In this document: in pieces, positions 46,247-58,383 of the stretch
How positions within the stretch are numbered: position 1 is the stretch's first letter
Layout: the number at the start of each line of letters is the position of its first letter
Assembly: GCF_001540865.1 (NCBI RefSeq)
Contig: NC_033621.1
Span: 16,156,333 to 16,220,332, forward strand
Length of the DNA: 64,000 bases
From: Ananas comosus
Lineage: Eukaryota > Streptophyta > Magnoliopsida > Poales > Bromeliaceae
Reading direction: 5' to 3'
The notes under the pieces: model-generated
What the model saw: only the letters and a program-made list of their open reading frames with translations
What the model was told of the DNA's origin: nothing
Databases searched by the model: none
Made by a program: the position numbers and the translations under genes

Positions 46247-47440
46247 ATAGTATTCCAGGTGCCGAATTGTTCATCTCAATCTTTTTCTTGCTAGATGAGC
46301 TCTGCATAATCCTTCATGGATTTCGCCCCTAATTAACAAGGCTTCTTCAGATCCTAAACATTTCAATAGCACTTTTTCGGCTGTTCTCTTATAGAGCTGC
46401 CCATTTAATAGACAATAGCTGAGTGCTCTTTTTCGAACATGATATTCAACCTGTTTATTATGGTCAACCAAAAACTTAATCAAAGGCTTTCTCTAGTCTT
46501 CTTGAATTTCGATAGGAGCAATCATCATCGGTTCTCATATATGAACCAATGGTAATAGCCTTCTCTCTATTTTCACTTGATCTCTTTTCGGTTCTTTGTA
46601 TCCTGAAGCCGATTGAGCCAAATCATTGGTTTGCTCGTTTTCTTCTCTCGACAGATGCACCAACTCTGCTTCCCCGAAACTACAAAATAACTCTATTATT
46701 TTCTTTAAATACTCTTGCAGATTTCAGTTTTCATATCGGTACTCCCTATTTATCTGTTTAATCACTAGTTGTGAATCGCCAATGATTTTAAGTGATCGTT
46801 CTTCTAATTCTCGTAAAATTTCAAGGCCGATTAGCAGGGCCTCATATTCGGCTTGATTGTTAGAGCAGCCGAAATTCAGTTCAACAGTTCAAAAGAGAAC
46901 CGATGAGTATAACCTTCGGGAGACTGTATTACTACTCTAGCTCTCGCAGATTTGGCTGTTCTTGAACCATCGAAGTAAAGTGTCCAAAGTGAACAACCGA
47001 CCAAACTTTGTTTCGGCTCTTCAACCTCGACACAAGGATGATCAGCCAAGAAATCGGCTATTATTTGTCCTTTGACTGCTTTTGCCGGGACGTAGTTAAG
47101 AGCGAACTCAGACAATGCTAACATCCATCGCCTGATTCGCCTTCTTAATACCGATTTTGATAACATATATTTTACCAAGTCAGTCTTACAGATCACTGAT
47201 ACTTCCACTGGTAAAATATAGTATCTTAATTTAGTACATACGTAATATAATGCTAGGCACAAATTTTCTATTGCCGAATAACGTTTCTTGGCATCTAGTA
47301 AATGTCGATTAAGATAATAGATAGCTTGTTCTTTTTTATCGTGATTTTTCTGGGCCAATAAACACCCTAAGTTTTCTTCTGCAACTGATATATATAGCTT
47401 CATCGCCTGACCTTGGCGTGGAGGCATGAGGACTGGAGGA
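46247..47440 (-). pseudogene. RNase H, second RNase H and integrase N-terminus (Tat)
   Basis: 46876-47427 contains the RT-linked RNase H (AEENLGCLLAQ, RYSAIENLCLALYYVCTKLR, LSEFALNYVPAKAVKGQIIADFLADH would be the connecting part) followed by a second RNase H-like start (WTLYFDGSRTAKSARARVV). A second RNase H is a hallmark of the Tat/Ogre branch. 46271-46483 gives the integrase zinc-binding N-terminus region (YCLLNGQLYKR, IHEGLCRAHLARKRL). The frames are broken between them. Confidence 0.75.
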
Positions 47441-48160
47441 TTTGCTAAATATCTTTGTATGTTTTCAAATACTTCTTACTGTTCCTCTGTCCTAATAAAT
47501 TCTTCTTGATTCTTTAGTCGAAGCAACAGAGTGAAAAACTCCTATCCTACATGCTAAATTTGATATGAAACGCTGTAGATAATTAATTTTTCCCAATAAA
47601 CTTTGCAATTCTTTTTTATTTCTTGGCGGAGATAATTCCATTATGGCTTTTGCCTTGTTATTATCAATTTCAATTCTTTTTTTGTGTACTAGGAATCCGA
47701 GAAAATTTTCTGCCGATACTCTAAAAGCACACTTCAAAGGTTATTCGTTCAAAGGCAAGTTCTAAATCTACCCAATGATCAGCTTATGATTTGGATTTTA
47801 CAACGATATCAATCCTGTAAATTTCCAACATTCAGCCGATCAAATCATGAAAAATAAAATTCATCGCTCTTTGATAAGTAGCTTTGGCATTCTTTAAGCT
47901 GAACGACATTACTACCCATTCGAAGGTCCCAATAGATCCTGGGCACCTGAAAGCCGTTTTAGCTACGTCTTCTTCGGGAATAAAAATTTAATTATAGCCT
48001 GCATGTCCATCCATAAATGATAGAATTTTATGCCCAGTTGCTGAATCCACTAACATATCAACTGTAGGCATCGGATATTCATCATTAGGCGTAGCCATAT
48101 TTAAGTTCCTAAAATCAATGCAAACTCTAGATTTGCCATTCTTTTTTCGTACAGGAACTA
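47441..48160 (-). pseudogene. Reverse transcriptase of the Tat element
   Basis: 47988-48160 gives the RT start (VPVRKKNGKSRVCIDFRNLN, TPNDEYPMPTVDMLVDS, MDGHAGYN). 47738-47987 is frame-broken. At the catalytic box the minus strand reads EIYRIDIVVKS (about 47800-47830) where YIDD is expected, so one catalytic Asp is lost. 47492-47737 reads the connection (NFLGFLVHKKRIEID, LLGKINYLQRFISN). RT is cut at 48160 by the Tekay-like element. Confidence 0.8.
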
Positions 48161-50531
48161 TATCATGCCCCGGGACCCAGCGGAAGCTTGCCCGGTGCGT
48201 GTCCAGACAAGCCATATATGGCGACAACATATAAGGCGTCTACAACAAAGCGATAAATAAAACAATAATAAATGAGCATCTAGGAGTATCAGAGCATACA
48301 ACAACTAGATTCTAATAACAAGTAGGATGAAAAGAGAACTAAATCACTAATATAAACATAAAGTAGCATAATAACAAAACCCAAATACAAGTGCTAAACA
48401 TATAAAAATGGTGATCTCTATACATGGGTACAAAAACTCTCGCTCTCTATATGGATACAAAAATAGAGAGATGACCACCTAAGAGCCAACACTCCTCGCT
48501 AGCTAGCTAAGCGATCCCTTTGCCACGATCTCGAGCCTCCACCGGTGCGGATGGCTCCGTAAGAAAACAACAAATAGGGGGCGTGAGAACTATAATCAAT
48601 AGTTCCCAGTAGGCAATCGCTGACCTCCGCGAAATGCACCACTAGGTTAGAAAGGCAAAAGTGGTATATTCAACTTTTAACTAGAATGTATAACATGTAT
48701 AATAAACATGAATAAACTTGCTAAACTACTGTGCCTCTATGAATATGCATAATTAAAACCAACATGATGTCCACAAGTGCAACTAGTAAAATATCATTGT
48801 TTACTAATTTATCTAATGTCCACTTTGCATTTGAGTTCAATAATGTTTCGATCATGTAGGACCTAATCGTGGGTAGTTTGGCTTCTGCCGTGCCTAATGG
48901 CCCCGTGGTAGTCAACATTTCCACCCTAGGAATGAGCCTCCCCCACGACATCCCATTTCGGCGCCCAATCCCGCACGGGCGAGCTTATGTCGCGATGGCT
49001 ATCTCCGGAGTGTCGGCTTGTGGGGAGCGACCCTCACAAGCATGTGCGAATGAGCACAATGGCAAGCAAGCGTAAATATCCGTCTCAAGTCCAATGTCAT
49101 CATGTCTAAAACATGGTATATAAACTAGTGGCCTAATGGCCTATCACTATGTCATCAATTAAAGGTTTCACATTTATTATGTTCCATGCTACTTTATGAC
49201 ATTCTTATCCACTATGTCAAATATGAGTTCTAAGTTCAAGAGCATATTATATAAGTCATTTTCATCACATGAAACATGAGTCCAAACCACGGGATAGAAT
49301 GCTATTCACATGCATGTCTACAATGCATATATATTTCTCTACTACATAGAGGCGATTTTTTCATGATACATAACATAAGGACTTTAAGCATTCTAAAATT
49401 CACATATGCCCTATCTATCATGAATATGCATGAATTTCTATTTTACAACAATTAAAATGACATGGGTGAAATTTTTCTCATCTCGGTGAGGTCAAACCCA
49501 CCAAGAGTTCCTCGGAACATTTCGTTCGAACAAAAGAAGGTGTCCACTAGCCTCCTAACTCCCTAAAGAAAATTCTACAAGGGTTAGACGCAACGAACGA
49601 ACACCCCAAAGATCAAACTTTAACCAACCCAAGAAAAGGGCAAAAACTCACCTTGTATGGTGAAAATCTCTCTCAATTTCCAAATAAGAGCAAGTACCCT
49701 TCTAATCCAACCCAAATGAAAATTCTACACCTATCAATTAAGCTCCAAAAGCTACAAATCAAAATCCCCAAATAAAACCCTAGATTCTCATTTCTAGGTT
49801 TTCATCATGCAAAATCCACCAAAACATGGATAAAAAGGGGGAAATATAATACAAACCTCTTTATAAGCTTCAATCAAGGCTTGGAATGAGCTAGGGTTGA
49901 AGATCTCTCCTCTAACAAGCTTTTCTCCAAGCTCCAAGCCTTCTCCCATCGTGGAAATGCCACCAAGATGCAAAAAGGAAGCAAAAGAGGTGATTAATCC
50001 TCAAAAATTCAAACAAAAATCAAAGAGAACCAAAGAGAAGAAGTGGAGGGCTCCCCTACCTTCTCTCCTGTGTTTCCAAGCTCAGGGAAACATCCAAGGG
50101 GCGTGGGTGATAATATAGAGTTGCTACAAATGCAAAAACACTCCTAAAAAACAAGCAGTCTGCGAATTGCACAGTGTATCGGTTAACACGGGCAAGTGTC
50201 ACCGGTTAACAAGCAGCAGACTGCGCAACCCGAGCCTCGGGTTCGCAGAAAAATACACTGAGTACCGGTACCAGCCCGATGCAGTACCGGTACCAGGTCT
50301 AGTACCGGTACGGGCTCGATGCAGTATCGGTACTCTGCTCTGCAGAGTCCAACCCGAGAGCAGCCTAAAATCTTTACTTTAGAGATTTTGGTGCTAAGTT
50401 TTAAATCTCGATTCTCGGGATGCGAGCCATAGGTCAGAACACTGTCTACGACCCTTTAGAAAATGTGAAAAAGTTCGGAACTGAAATCAAACACTTGAAC
50501 CTCGCAATTTGCAATGGTCCAGTGCATTACA
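48161..50531 (-). repeat. 3' LTR of the Tekay/Del-like element (2371 bp)
   Basis: On the minus strand it starts TGTAATGCACTGGACC at 50531, immediately after a purine run (AAGAAGGGAGAA, 50532-50543), and ends CCCGGGGCATGATA at 48161. The usual CA end has decayed to TA. AACTA (48156-48160) should be the target duplication; its partner is outside the window. A 2.4-kb LTR matches the known Del1 size class. It carries an ACCGGT array (50264-50338), a donor-like site near 49652 and the conserved hairpin (48587-48605). Confidence 0.85.
48587..48605 (-). promoter_or_regulatory. Conserved LTR hairpin (third copy)
   Basis: Minus strand GAACTAT-tgatt-ATAGTTC, then CTCAC. The acceptor AG position has become CG (TTTTCTTACG), so this copy would not splice there. 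Confidence 0.5.
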
Positions 50532-51447
50532 TTCTCCCTTCTTAAAAAGGAGTTTCGTCCTCGAAACTAAAAAGGCAAGTTACCTCAAGATTCCATCTGA
50601 AATAGATGGGGGTAGCACTCCTACAGCGCGCTTTCCAACTCCTACGTGGCCTCGCGTTTATCGTGGTTGCTGCAAAGCACCTTCACATAGGAAATATCAC
50701 GATTCCGAAGCTTCTTCACGTCGCTAGCCAAATCCCTCATAGGTTGCTCTTCAAAGCTCAAATTATCCCTCAGCTCCAATGGTATAGCTACAAATGCAAA
50801 AACACCCCTTAAAAACTACAGTCTGCGAAACTGCACTGCGTAACTGTACCACGGGCAAGTGTCACCGGTTAACAAGTAGCAGACTGCGCAACCCGAGCCT
50901 CGGGTTCGCAGAAAAATACACTGAGTACCGGTACCAGGCCGATGCAGTACCGGTACCAGGTCCAGTAGCGGTACGGGCTTGATGCAATATCGGTACTCTG
51001 CTCTACAGAGTCCAACCCGAGAGCAGCCTAAAATCTTCACTTTAGAGATTTTGGTGCTAAGTTTTAAATCTCAATTCTCAGGATGCGAGCTATAGGTCAG
51101 AACACTGTCTACGACCCTCCAGAAAATGTGAAAAAGTTCGGAATTGAAATCAAATACTCAAACCTCGCAATTTGCAATGGTCCAGTGCATTACATTCTCC
51201 CCTCCTAAAAAGGAGTTTTGTCTACGAAACTAAAAAGGCAAGTTACCTCAAGATTCTATCTGAAATAGATGGGAATAGCGCTCCTGCAGCGCGCTTTCTA
51301 ACTCCCATGTGGCCTCGCGTTTATCGTGGTTGCTGCAAAGCACCTTCACATAGGAAATATCATGATTCCGAAGCTTCTTCACGTCGTGAGCCAAATCCCT
51401 CATAGGTTGCTCTTCAAAGCTCAAATCATCCCTCAGCTCTAATGGTG
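50122..51447 (-). repeat. 663-bp tandem duplication across LTR start, PPT and pol end
   Basis: 50122-50784 and 50785-51447 are direct copies differing by a scattering of substitutions and small indels. For example, the LTR start TGTAATGCACTGG occurs at 50531 and at 51194 (offset 663). Each copy holds the first ~410 bp of the LTR, the PPT and ~250 bp of the pol 3' end. The right copy is joined to intact pol sequence. ACCGGT arrays are therefore present twice (50264-50338 and 50927-50998). Confidence 0.88.
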
Positions 51448-51931
51448 TAGCATCCAAAACGTGAGCCGGATGGAAGATGTACTTCCGAAGGACCGATACA
51501 TGAAATACATTGTGCACACCTGATAGGTTCGGTGGTAGAGCAAGTTGATATGCTACCGGACCTACACGCTCCAAAATCTCATATGGTCTAATAAATCGGG
51601 GGTTCAACTTACCCCGAATACCAAATCTTCTAATTCCCTTAGTCGGCGAGACTTTCAAGAAGACATGATCTCCAATCTGGAACTGCAAGTCTTGTCAACG
51701 TCTATCAGCATAACTCCTTTGCCTACTTTGGGCTATCACCAATCGCTCTCGAGCAATGCGAACTTTATCTTCTGCTTCCTGGAGCACATCAGGGCCTAAA
51801 GCCAATCTCTCGCCAACTTCACTCTACTGAAGTGGCGATCTATACTTCCGACCATAAAGTGCTTCAAAGAGTGCCATCTTGATGCTTGCTTGATAACTAT
51901 TATTATAAACACACTCCGCCATCGGTAAATG
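51248..51931 (-). pseudogene. Integrase C-terminus and chromodomain-type end (Tekay-like)
   Basis: Frame 51248-51688 (146 codons) reads IGDHVFLKVSPTKGIRRFG, RFIRPYEILERVGPVAYQL, HNVFHVSVLRKYIFHP and a chromodomain-type end (VKVLCSNHDKREATWELESA). It ends at a natural stop near the PPT, so this end is well kept. 51689-51931 links to the integrase core with stops and frame changes. Confidence 0.8.
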
Positions 51932-52489
51932 CTATGACCATCCTCCCTGGAAATCTATCACACAAGCTCGAAGCATATTCTCTGGTGTTTGTATAGTGCG
52001 CTCAGACTGTCCATCACTCCGAGGGTGAAATGCGGTGCTGAAATCCAAACGAGTTCCTAAGGTGTCCTGGAGAGTCCTCCAAAAGTGAGACACAAACCGA
52101 GGGTCTCGATCAGATACAATAGAAGTAGGCACTCTGTGAAGTCGCACAATCTCATCAAGGTACACTTGTGCGAGCTTTTCCCCTGTCCAAGTCGTGTGAA
52201 TAGGTATAAAATGCGCCGATTTCGTCCACTTATCTACGATCACCCAAATAGCATCATGCCCAGCTTGAGAGCGGGGCAATCCCATAACAAAATCCATGGT
52301 GATTTTCTCCCACTTCCACACGGGAATAGGTAAACTCTGAAGTTTTTCCGCGGGAACTCGATGCTCAGCTTTCACTTGTTGGCAAGTTAAACATCGAGTA
52401 ACAAACTCGCCAACATCCTTTTTCATTCCGAGCCACCAATAGAGCAACTTCAGATCTTTGTACATCTTGGTGCCTCCCGGATGTATAGC
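51932..52489 (-). pseudogene. Integrase core (Tekay-like)
   Basis: The frame reads HPGGTKMYKDLKLLYWW, RCLTCQQVKAEH (zinc-binding CxxC), then the catalytic core with [18 protein letters not shown] and SDGQSERTIQ, so all three DDE residues are present. The frame runs into the insertion at 52490; upstream pol resumes at 58384 beyond it. Integrase inserts the cDNA. This copy is disabled by the insertion. Confidence 0.85.
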
Positions 52490-53053
52490 TGTCACGCCCC
52501 CGCCTCGAAATCCCTACCAATTTGGCACGGTTTGGGAGGGGCGAACGGACGCCGAACGGACAGCACCTTCCCTGTCCGCCCAAGGCTCAACAACAGATCG
52601 AGTACAAGAATTTACCTAGGATTTTAAATTCTATAAGTATACAATCAACGGGGTACAAACAGTGCCAACAACAAAGAGCAAGTAATCCACAAGATACACA
52701 AGTGAAATAAAGAGAGAACTTACTAACTATTACATCACATTTGCATTTTGAATACAATTACATTCTTTTCCTCAAAATGAATACATGTTCATCAAGTACA
52801 TAGCTCTCCAAAGTCCTCACCTACATGAATCTCTCTAGAATACATAGGTGTGCTAATGCAAAAGAAAAGCTACTACTCTACCAATAATCCTCACTGGTCC
52901 GGCGCGATGCCCTTGGTGCGGTCCTCGCCCGGCAAACCTGTACCTAGCCCTGGAAATAGAGTGGGGTGAGAACTATCTGCCATAATTCCCAGTGGGCTCG
53001 GCCGCCGACTCCGCCGATTTCCCTACTAGGTCCAAGTAGGCACAAGTAACAAC

Positions 53054-53056
<3 letters not shown>

Positions 53057-53092
<36 letters not shown>
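53057..53092. repeat. (AT)n microsatellite
   Basis: 36 bases of AT in the solo LTR. Confidence 0.95.
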
Positions 53093-54218
53093 AAGCTGTA
53101 AAGACATAATAGGAAACTATGCTATTATGACTATAATCATGTGAAATGAATGCATGTATCATTTAGTAAAAGTTTACTATCATGCTAACAAGTTCGATCT
53201 ATGTTCGATAAGTAATGTTCGATGACAATATTCACTTTCCATTTACCCAATCTGTGGCGAAACCCTTGGATTTGCCTACGCCTCACATATCCATCCCATT
53301 GGGTAAGGAGGCTCCATGTGCCCCCGAACCCGGGACTGTCTGCGGACTTCCACTCTGTCCTAATCGCCCGACACTCCGGAGTACTCGGCGACAATCCTCT
53401 CCATGTGAGGATATGGATGGCTTTACCATCCCGAATAACAGACCGTGAGCTTGATCTATCCTCTCCACGTGAGGATACCCTATGAACTAGGGCCAACATT
53501 CTGTCGGAACTCATCTATTCCGACAATCATACATAATTACTTAGCTATACTAAGTTCATTGTTCACGAGTCATTTACTAGGGAATCCACCTATCCCTAAG
53601 TTCATGAACCTCTAGTGTCAAATACACTACATAATGCCACTCGTTCTGTTCTTTAAATATTTTGAAGCCACTCTCTATGTCACTAAATAACCATCGAGTT
53701 CATCTCTTTCCTTTAGCACTATAGGATCCATGTTCCGACCCAATCCTTACCTATCCATTTCACCAAGTATTCCATGTACACTAGGTTAACATTTAGAAGC
53801 ATAAGAAAAAGGTACTACAATGCAATCCTAGAATGCAACATGCAAGAGATGAAAATTATGTATTTCTAAGACATAGAAAAGAGCTCGGTTGCTTCGGGAT
53901 GACACCCTCTACCTTTTGAGGGTACGAAGGTTCTAGAAACGCTTTCCAACGAACGTTACGACGAGGTCTCGGCCTCCTTGGTCTAAAACGGTGCTCAATC
54001 GGCTATATTCCGCCGATAGCTTTTCACCCGCTCGACGAATCGAAAATCCGACTTCGCCCCTACGTTTAGATACCTATCAATTAGGTTCACAAGCTATCAA
54101 ATGAGATCAATCTCATCATTTATCAAAAACCCCTATTTGGGTGCCCTATGATTCACATCTTGCAATTAGCACTATAGAACCCTAGCTTCTAGCTCTATTC
54201 CACCATTAATAGTGCTAG

Positions 54219-57200
54219 TGTCACGACCCGCGACCACCCGCCTATTTGGCCGAGGTCGCGGCGCCGCCAACAGACCGCCGAACGGACAGAGTCTCCCCTG
54301 TACGTCCTAGGCGTCGCAATCAATACAAGTACAAGAAGTTCCAACCAGGAACAGTATTCAAGCAAGATTGCATAAGGAAGGTATCAAACAACATAACACA
54401 TCCTATGTTATTACAAGCATTCCCATTAGATTCATTTTTACATCACATTAGCATTATTACATTACATTTTCTTCCAAATACAATTAATGATCGCAATATT
54501 ATTACAAGTTTGCTCTTTCTTTTCTTTTCCCTCTACCCCTAGGCTATGCCGACTCGGGGTACCTCTATCTCTGGTCTCTGGGGTAGGGCGCTATCTATGG
54601 AGCTACGCCGTGCCTTGCTCGCGGCGGGGGCGCCCTCTACGGGGCCGAACCTGTAACACCAATAACAACGGGGTGAGACAACTCCATGGTAACCAGTGGT
54701 ACGGCCAGCCAAGGGAAGACAGCTCCCCGACCAATAGGGGTCGTAAGGAGGCCCTTTGCAAATGTTAGTCCAACGTATCCAACAGATATAATATATGCAA
54801 TATTGAAATAATCATGTCGGTGCGCACAGAAGGGTGGCAATATGAAATTTATGCAGTTTATCAAGCCTATGCAACCAACTAGTGTCAATCGATACTACTT
54901 TATTCCTGATTATTCAAGTTCCACCAATTGACTTCTAATTTTCCATCTATCTTAGATTCCTGTCCAATTACAAAATTCTCGTACATAAAAGTTAACCTCT
55001 TTCATAAGCTATCATCGACCGTCTCTGAGTCAATCATCACCGGAATACGCACAAGCAGGCTCAAGGTGAGGATGTCTCACATGCACTCCGCCCTAAATCA
55101 CTACTAATAGGGATGTAACTAAAACTCCATACCGATGCTCAAAATAGTAAAGGTTTACTATCATGCTAACGAATTCGATCTCATTCGAATAATAATGTTT
55201 CAATGCATTGTTCACTGTTCTTTTACCCATCTGTAGTGGAAGCCTAAGGTGTCGCACAATAACTCACACTTTCAATCCGCAAAGGTGGGGAGGAGCTCCA
55301 AGTGCACCAGCCTGGGGAGCGTTACGGACCTCATGTGGTCCGGCACCTCCAAAGTGGTCCTAGACGCGACACTCGGAGTACTCGACGCGACAATCCCTCC
55401 ATGTGGGTGGATTGGATTCTATACCATCCCAAAACGCAGACTGTGAGCTAGATCTATCTCTCCAAGTGAGAACCCTATCAACTAGTCAAACAACCCAATC
55501 CAATTTCCTCAAGTGAGGATTGCTCCTATAAGATAAGTACATACCCAATCTAATCCTCCGCAAGTGAGGACTGCCCTACACTAGGCAACATTCAATAAAT
55601 CATTGAACCTCTCCATGTGAGGGTACTACTGAGTTTACTAGTTCTGATTTCCACAAGGCCATTTTCTATTGAGGAATTACACCTATCCCTAGGTGTCTCA
55701 AACCTCTGTGTCAAATCACTACAACTATGACAATACTCGATGTGATTCTTAGTTTTTCCATGAGTCAATTTCTCTTACATCGCAAGTTCAACATGCATAA
55801 TCCATTCCACTGGTTCCACAATATGGCAACATGTATAATTCTTCTATCATATGCAATATATGTCATCATGTATATGTTTCTATTTAACATAATCCACAAT
55901 ATGTTAATTCACAACATGTCATCATGCACATTATATGATATGTCAACATACATTTAATCATCATCCAAAGTAGCCTATACTTAGCATCTCATGCATTCTT
56001 TTACCATTTAATTCATTATACATTTCATCTCATTGGTAGGTAATATCAACTACATAATATGTTTCAAGCATTCATATTATCATGTAAGCCTACCAATACA
56101 ACTATATGCATCAATGTGAACTCGTATGTTTCTTAAACATAAAGGGCGACCTAGTCGCTTCGGTAAGCACAACCCACCTCATTTCGCATTCCGATTGTTT
56201 GTCGACACTTGCAATCGGCCTCCCGCCACATCCGGTGCTCGGTTCCGCCGGAACATGCAATTACGCACCAACCGCGCATCGCTTCGCAACCTCGGGCAAA
56301 AAGGGTCTTCGTTTTTCTGTTACGGTGCTTCAAATCCGTTTCCAGGATTTTACGACGTCGCCTCGGCCTTGCAGGCGAAAACGAAGCCTAAACATCCGTT
56401 TCTTTAATAACTTCGCACCGGCTCGACGAATCGCCGAACCGACTTCGCCAACGCGTTCGTTTACCTAGCAATTAGGTTTACGGAGGGTCAAATTAGATCA
56501 AACCCTTATATTTTATAAAACCCCATTCGGAGCCCTAATATGCAATTAACCTCTAAATAATCCAAATCAAATGGAGCAAACATATTTAGAATGCTCATTA
56601 GAGGCTATTAGAACACTTAAAACTAAGGATTAAGCCAAATCCTAAAAGCTTACCTCAATATGAACGCCACGATGAAAATACGCCGCTCCAACGGGCGCAC
56701 AAAAGCTCGATCCGTCGCCTCCAACGCGTTCGCAAGCATCTTCTCCACCAACCCTCCAATTTTTAGAGAGAGATTTAGAGAGATGAGAGAGATCTCTAGA
56801 GAGAGAAGGGAGGGTTTCCCTCCCCCTCCATGCGCGCGTGTGTGTGTGTGTGGTGTGTGTGCGGCTGAAGGAGAAGAAGAGGAGTCAACACTCCTCTTTA
56901 GTCAACACCACAACACTATTCACTCCCGGGCAGTTCGAAATCTGATATCTTTCGCCGGAACTCCCTGAACATCCGTTTGAGCTCAAACTTCACAGTCATG
57001 TTCGATTTTATGTACTGAGTAAGAATATATTTTAAGTTTTCAGTTTCGACCCCGTTTGGTCACTGAAAACTGTACCGAACTGTAATCTTTATCAGATAGC
57101 TGTCGGATTTTATTTCTCACTCTACGAGTGTCAGAAAAATATGAAACTTTATATCTAGTCTCATAAAAATATTTCTAACTTATCCTCCAATTTTCATAAT

Positions 57201-57484
57201 TTTCTGAGACTATGCATTTTCTGCCTATTTATCTGTCCCGTTTCCAACAGAAAATTCTAGATCTTCTGTTTTCATTCCGATTTCAGCACAAGTCACTTCT
57301 GACTTATGTTTTACTCCTCTAAATCCAATAAAAATAGTATCTCATACTATTTTTATTTATTTTTATTTTTATATTTAAAATTCGGTATATTACATTCCAT
57401 CGCAACCTCACCGGAATCATTCAAATGGCTTTCAAACCAAATGTACACCGTAACTTCATAATTTTAGAACTCCGGTACCTTACA
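54219..57484 (-). mobile_element. Solo LTR family 3 (3.3 kb)
   Basis: Forward ends TGTCACGACCCGCGACC and CCGGTACCTTACA, flanked by GCTAG (54214-54218 and 57485-57489). No coding frame. Its start region matches 831-923 in inverse orientation. It has repeated CCTCNNNTGAGG words (55395-55635), a donor-like site near 56653 (minus strand GAGGTAAGC) and a degenerate form of the hairpin/CTCAC/AG block near 54655-54695. A second LTR-start-like word (minus strand TGTAATATACCGAA) lies at 57381-57394. Confidence 0.85.
55395..55635 (-). repeat. Reiterated CCTCNNNTGAGG mini-hairpins
   Basis: At least five spaced copies of CTCCAAGTGAG, CCTCAAGTGAGG, CCGCAAGTGAGG or CTCCATGTGAGG, about 50-80 bp apart, each with inverted CTC/GAG or CCTC/GAGG arms. 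Two similar copies are at 53395-53475 in family 2. Confidence 0.65.
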
Positions 57485-57873
57485 GCTAGAGGTCTATTTG
57501 ACCTCATCTCAAAAGCCAAAAACCCAAATATTCTAAGTTCTACCATTAGGGTTCATGAGCTTACCTCTAGGTTAGCTCCAATGGAGAGGAGAGGAAGAGG
57601 AGAAGATGCTCCAAGCCTTCCCTCGCTTGCTCTCCTTCTTCTTCTTCTTCTCTTTCCTTTCTCCTTTTTCTTCTTCTTCTCCTTCTTTTCTTCTCTTTTC
57701 TTTTTTCTAGAGAGAGAGGGAGAGAGAGATGAGAGTAAGGGGTGTTAGGGAGTAGATGAGAGAAAGAGAGGGAGTTTTTCTCTCTAATACCCTCCATCTA
57801 TTGTAACAAATGCAGCTAAGCTCCTCAACTTTGCTTCTCTCAAACAGCTCTGCCTGGGTAGATTTCACGTTGA

Positions 57874-58206
57874 GGGACCGGTCCTTCCCTGCTAGGGACC
57901 AATCCCTGAGGACCTTCCCAAATTCATGCGTACGGGAACCGGTCCCTGCCCGAAAGACCGGTCCCTGTGAGACCGGTCCTCCTGATGAGGGACCGGTCCC
58001 CGAGAGCCTTCTGCCTGGTTGCGCTTACGGGAACCGGTCCCTCTGGCCAGGGGACCGGTTGCATCGGCTGTCTGTCGCAACCTCAGCTACGGGGACCGGT
58101 CGTTCCCTGCCAGGGACCGGTCCCCGAGAGCAACTCTGCGCAACCCCTTCTCTGCCAGCATTCTTGCTTACGGGAATCGGTCCCCACCGCCAGGGACCGG
58201 TCCCCG
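57874..58206 (-). repeat. GGGACCGGTCCC palindrome array (family 2)
   Basis: About ten ACCGGT cores, mostly GGGACCGGTCCC, with degenerate copies (ACCAAT, ATCGGT), 170-505 bp from the LTR start. Confidence 0.9.
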
Positions 58207-58383
58207 AGAGCAGAATCTGCCAAATGCATATTTTTGCATCTTTTGCTCTTGCGGACTCGACTCCAAAGCACTTTTTGTGTTTTGGACATCTTTAGCTTTT
58301 CTGAAGCCAACCCATACGACAAGTAGTTGATCCTGGACGAAGTATCACTCTCGGATTTCGAGAATTCACTTCCTTACAATAGC

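Larger units (their letters stand above)
36889..48160 (-). mobile_element. Tat-lineage Ty3/gypsy element, 3' part
   Basis: On the minus strand the order is RT, RNase H plus a second RNase H-like domain, integrase, then a long 3' region that carries an antisense (plus-strand) plant-mobile-domain ORF, then the 3' LTR. A second RNase H and extra antisense ORFs are known for the Tat/Ogre branch of Ty3/gypsy. The element is interrupted by insertions at 39720, 40558, 41764 and 45547 and is split at 48160 by the Tekay-like element, so its 5' LTR and gag are beyond the window. Confidence 0.75.
52490..58378 (-). mobile_element. Solo LTR family 2 (2.6 kb plus a nested LTR)
   Basis: Forward ends TGTCACGCCCCCGCCTCG and TTCACTTCCTTACA, flanked by ATAGC (52485-52489 and 58379-58383). 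Removing the nested element at 54219-57484 and its duplication leaves about 2.6 kb. It splits the Tekay integrase. It carries an ACCGGT array (57874-58206), a donor-like site near 57567, repeated CTCCANGTGAG words (53395-53475) and the conserved hairpin (52970-52988). Its 5' end matches the LTR that begins at 61498. Confidence 0.88.

Noticed and set aside
57381..57394. LTR start at 57394 (minus strand TGTAATATACCG) as the true end of the LTR at 54219
   Set aside because: The GCTAG target duplication matches at 57485-57489, not at 57395; the inner word is kept only as a duplicated start-like sequence.
57425..57748. 107-codon plus-strand frame
   Set aside because: Lies on the antisense strand of solo LTRs, crosses the family 3/family 2 boundary and is mostly Leu/Phe from a (TTC)n tract.
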